Shown in pieces: positions 30,866 through 32,769 of a stretch of DNA of 32,769 nt; position 1 is the stretch's first letter; every line of letters begins with the position of its first letter. The translations under genes and the position numbers were made by a program. The DNA comes from SVTX01 sp045602385 (GTDB taxonomy: Bacteria; Bacillota; Clostridia; Oscillospirales; CAG-272): NCBI GenBank assembly GCA_045602385.1, contig JAZSBL010000052.1, forward strand, positions 1-32,769, given 5' to 3'. The notes beneath the pieces were generated by a model. The model made no database searches. It was not told the DNA's origin and saw only the letters and a list, made by a program, of their open reading frames with translations.

Positions 30866-32146
30866 TTATTCTTCGTCCTCAAAACGTATGGTAGCGCTCT
30901 TTGCGTGCGCTCCAAGTCCTTCCTTTTTCGCAAAGAATGCAACGTCATTCGCAACCGCTCTGAGCGCATCCCTTGTATAATACGTGTACTGTGTCTTTTT
31001 TACGAAATCATCAACCGACAAGGGGCTTGAGAATTTCGCTGTGCCGCTTGTGGGAAGCGTGTGATTGGGTCCTGCGAAGTAATCTCCAAGTGCCTCGGGG
31101 CAATTGCGACCCATGAATATCGAGCCTGCGTGACGTATCTTGTCAAGATAATCAAAGGGATTATCAACACAAAGCTCAAGATGCTCGGGAGCGATCTCGT
31201 TTGCTATCTCGATCGCCGCATCAAGTGTGCCAGCTACTATTATTTTTCCGTTGTTATCTATAGACGCTCTCGCTATTTCCGCGCGCGCAAGCCTCGGTAT
31301 CTGGTATTCAAGCGCCTCGCTTACCTTTTCTGCAAGAGAGTAGCTGTCGGTGACAAGCACCGCGCTTGCCATTCTGTCATGCTCCGCCTGGGAGAGAAGG
31401 TCTGCCGCGACGTGGCGGGGATCGCTCTTTCCGTCCGCAACGACAAGTATCTCACTGGGACCGGCTATCATATCGATCGATACAACGCCGAACACCTGCT
31501 TTTTAGCCTCCGCAACGAATGCGTTTCCTGGGCCTACTATCTTGTCAACCTTTGGCACGCTCTCGGTCCCATATGCCAGCGCCGCTATCGCCTGCGCGCC
31601 GCCAACCTTGATTATCGTGTCGATTCCGGCTATCTTCGCCGCCGCCAATATAACGGGATTGACCTTACCGTTTTTCTGCGGAGGAGTTACCATTACCACC
31701 TCGCCGACACCCGCTATCTTTGCAGGAATGGAATCCATAAGAACCGTGGAGGGATAAGCCGCTGTTCCGCCGGGTACGTACAGACCCGCGCGCTCAATGG
31801 GTGTGATCCTCTGTCCGATTATCACTCCGTTATCTTCCCTTATCTCAAAGCCGTTTCTCTTCTGCTTTTCATGGTATCTGCGGATATTTGCCGCCGCCTT
31901 TTCGATTATATCGATAAATTCCGGCTCAACAAGTGAAAATGCCTCGTCTATCTCCTCCTTCGTCACTCTGAGTGACGAAAGGCTCGCCTTGTCAAATTTT
32001 TCTGTATATTCAAGAAGTGCCGCGTCTCCGCGCTCTCTGACGTTTTTGATTATATCAGCTACGGTATCCTCAACGTTTACCGCAGGTACCGCGCGGGCGA
32101 ATATCTCCTTATTCTCAACCTCGCCGTATTTAAGTATCTTTATCAT
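30866..32146 (-). CDS. hisD: histidinol dehydrogenase HisD
   Basis: 426 residues, zinc and NAD+ dependent, last two steps of the pathway. Seen: RAGLYVPGGTAAYPSTVLM, IDTIIKVGGAQAIAALAYG, VDKIVGPGNAFVAEAKKQVFG, MIAGPSEILVVAD, SQAEHDRMASAVLVT, and EIAPEHLEL with catalytic Glu-His, GPNHTLPTSGTA. Overlaps hisG by 4 nt. Confidence 0.98.
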   Translation of the reverse strand: MIKILKYGEVENKEIFARAVPAVNVEDTVADIIKNVRERGDAALLEYTEKFDKASLSSLRVTKEEIDEAFSLVEPEFIDIIEKAAANIRRYHEKQKRNGFEIREDNGVIIGQRITPIERAGLYVPGGTAAYPSTVLMDSIPAKIAGVGEVVMVTPPQKNGKVNPVILAAAKIAGIDTIIKVGGAQAIAALAYGTESVPKVDKIVGPGNAFVAEAKKQVFGVVSIDMIAGPSEILVVADGKSDPRHVAADLLSQAEHDRMASAVLVTDSYSLAEKVSEALEYQIPRLARAEIARASIDNNGKIIVAGTLDAAIEIANEIAPEHLELCVDNPFDYLDKIRHAGSIFMGRNCPEALGDYFAGPNHTLPTSGTAKFSSPLSVDDFVKKTQYTYYTRDALRAVANDVAFFAKKEGLGAHAKSATIRFEDEE

Positions 32147-32760
32147 TTTACCGTTTCCCCGTATAAGCCCTTTGTTATCTTTTCGATCATCTCGCCCTTG
32201 AATTTCGTACTTGCCTTATTTGCAATAAGCCTTGCACTTATCGGCACGATGTCCTCTACAACCGAAAGCCCGTTTTCCTTAAGCGTCCTGCCGGTTTCAA
32301 CTATGTCAACTATAACGTCCGACAAAGAGAGGATAGGTGCTAACTCAATAGATCCGTTAAGATGGATTATATCGATCTCTCTGCCCTTTTGAGTATAGTG
32401 AGCCTTTGCTATATTGGCAAATTTTGTCGCAACTCTTAAGGCTCTCTTGGGGTTGTCCTTAAAGCCGTCGGGCGCTGCCACCGCAACCTTGCATTTACCG
32501 ATATCAAGATCAAGAAGCTCATAAACATCGGGGGAATATTCAAGCAAAATATCCTTGCCCGCAACTCCGATATCCGCCGCCCCTCGCTCAACGTATATCG
32601 CAACGTCGGAGGGCTTTACATAAAAATATCTGACCCCGGGAGCCTCGAAAACGAGCTTGCGGGACGGTGTGTGTATTTCGGGACACACGTAGCCTGCGTT
32701 TTCAAAATAAGCAAGCACCGTGTCGCCAAGTCTTCCTTTTGGGAGTGCTACGTTTATCAT
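32143..32760 (-). CDS. hisG: ATP phosphoribosyltransferase HisG, short form
   Basis: 205 residues; first committed step. MINVALPKGRLGD, YFYVKPSDVAIYVERGAADIGVAGKDIL, RVATKFANIAKAHY, and IVDIVETGRTLKENGL are the catalytic core. The C-terminal regulatory domain of the long form is missing, so it should need HisZ, expected just upstream beyond the right edge. The start codon lies 9 bases from the window end, so its binding site is only partly seen. Confidence 0.96.
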   Translation of the reverse strand: MINVALPKGRLGDTVLAYFENAGYVCPEIHTPSRKLVFEAPGVRYFYVKPSDVAIYVERGAADIGVAGKDILLEYSPDVYELLDLDIGKCKVAVAAPDGFKDNPKRALRVATKFANIAKAHYTQKGREIDIIHLNGSIELAPILSLSDVIVDIVETGRTLKENGLSVVEDIVPISARLIANKASTKFKGEMIEKITKGLYGETVK

Positions 32761-32769
32761 AAATCGATT

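Noticed and set aside
30865..30969. Longer N-terminus for hisC starting at 30969
   Set aside because: The extra 35 codons overlap the hisD end, are basic and unlike HisC; the ATG at 30864 is well placed for coupling.
31061..31936. 291-codon open frame opposite hisD
   Set aside because: Shadow of hisD in another frame; Arg/Tyr-rich composition and no ribosome binding site.

Overview
The window looks like chromosomal DNA of an anaerobic, endospore-forming Bacillota, most likely class Clostridia. The support is clostridial-type tRNA genes with encoded CCA ends, SpoVG, a SPOCS/LysM spore-coat-like protein, strong AGGAGG-type ribosome binding sites, TTGACA-17-TATAAT promoters, and Clostridia-style variants of MurC, MurD and a type IIA topoisomerase B subunit. 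Genus cannot be read from the sequence.

Layout. 1-860: six minus-strand tRNA genes (Val-Asp-Phe-Gly-Val-Asp in transcription order) behind one strong promoter, with the Val-Asp pair present twice. 1000-4145: three separately promoted plus-strand genes, two YwaF/TMEM164-like membrane proteins flanking a cytoplasmic right-handed beta-helix (GH28-like) protein. 4180-9250: a minus-strand operon murD, YnbB-like PLP enzyme, lipoprotein, cysteine desulfurase. 9318-12867: a lone GyrB/ParE-like subunit convergent with murC. 13000-17573: spoVG, a YfcE-like phosphoesterase, a three-gene cassette of small unknown proteins, a SPOCS+LysM protein and an Amidase_6 protein, which gives this part a sporulation or cell-envelope flavour. 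17614-20140: AI-2E-type permease, orphan winged-helix protein, tRNA-Lys, flavodoxin. 20209-23835: ligA, a cell-wall amidase and rsmI.

23944-26434 is the accessory part. tRNA-Thr and tRNA-Tyr are followed by a second copy of the tRNA-Tyr 3' end plus half of its terminator. About 1.3 kb of AT-rich DNA with inverted ends splits that second terminator copy; its other half reappears at 25651. The insert carries an unknown membrane protein gene preceded by a promoter and a roughly 215-nt leader. The leader's 5' end, starting exactly at the predicted transcription start, can pair with a segment about 140 nt downstream, with further helices nested inside and an intrinsic terminator before the gene. 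Next comes a divergent pair, a small XRE-type regulator and a SLOG (DprA/YspA-like) nucleotide-binding protein, whose overlapping promoters are embedded in a 10-bp inverted repeat.

26434-32760: a compact minus-strand histidine operon hisG-D-C-B-H-A-F-IE. HisG is the short form, so a HisZ partner is expected upstream of the window. Most genes here are housekeeping; the novelty lies in the tRNA-Tyr island and its structured leader RNA.
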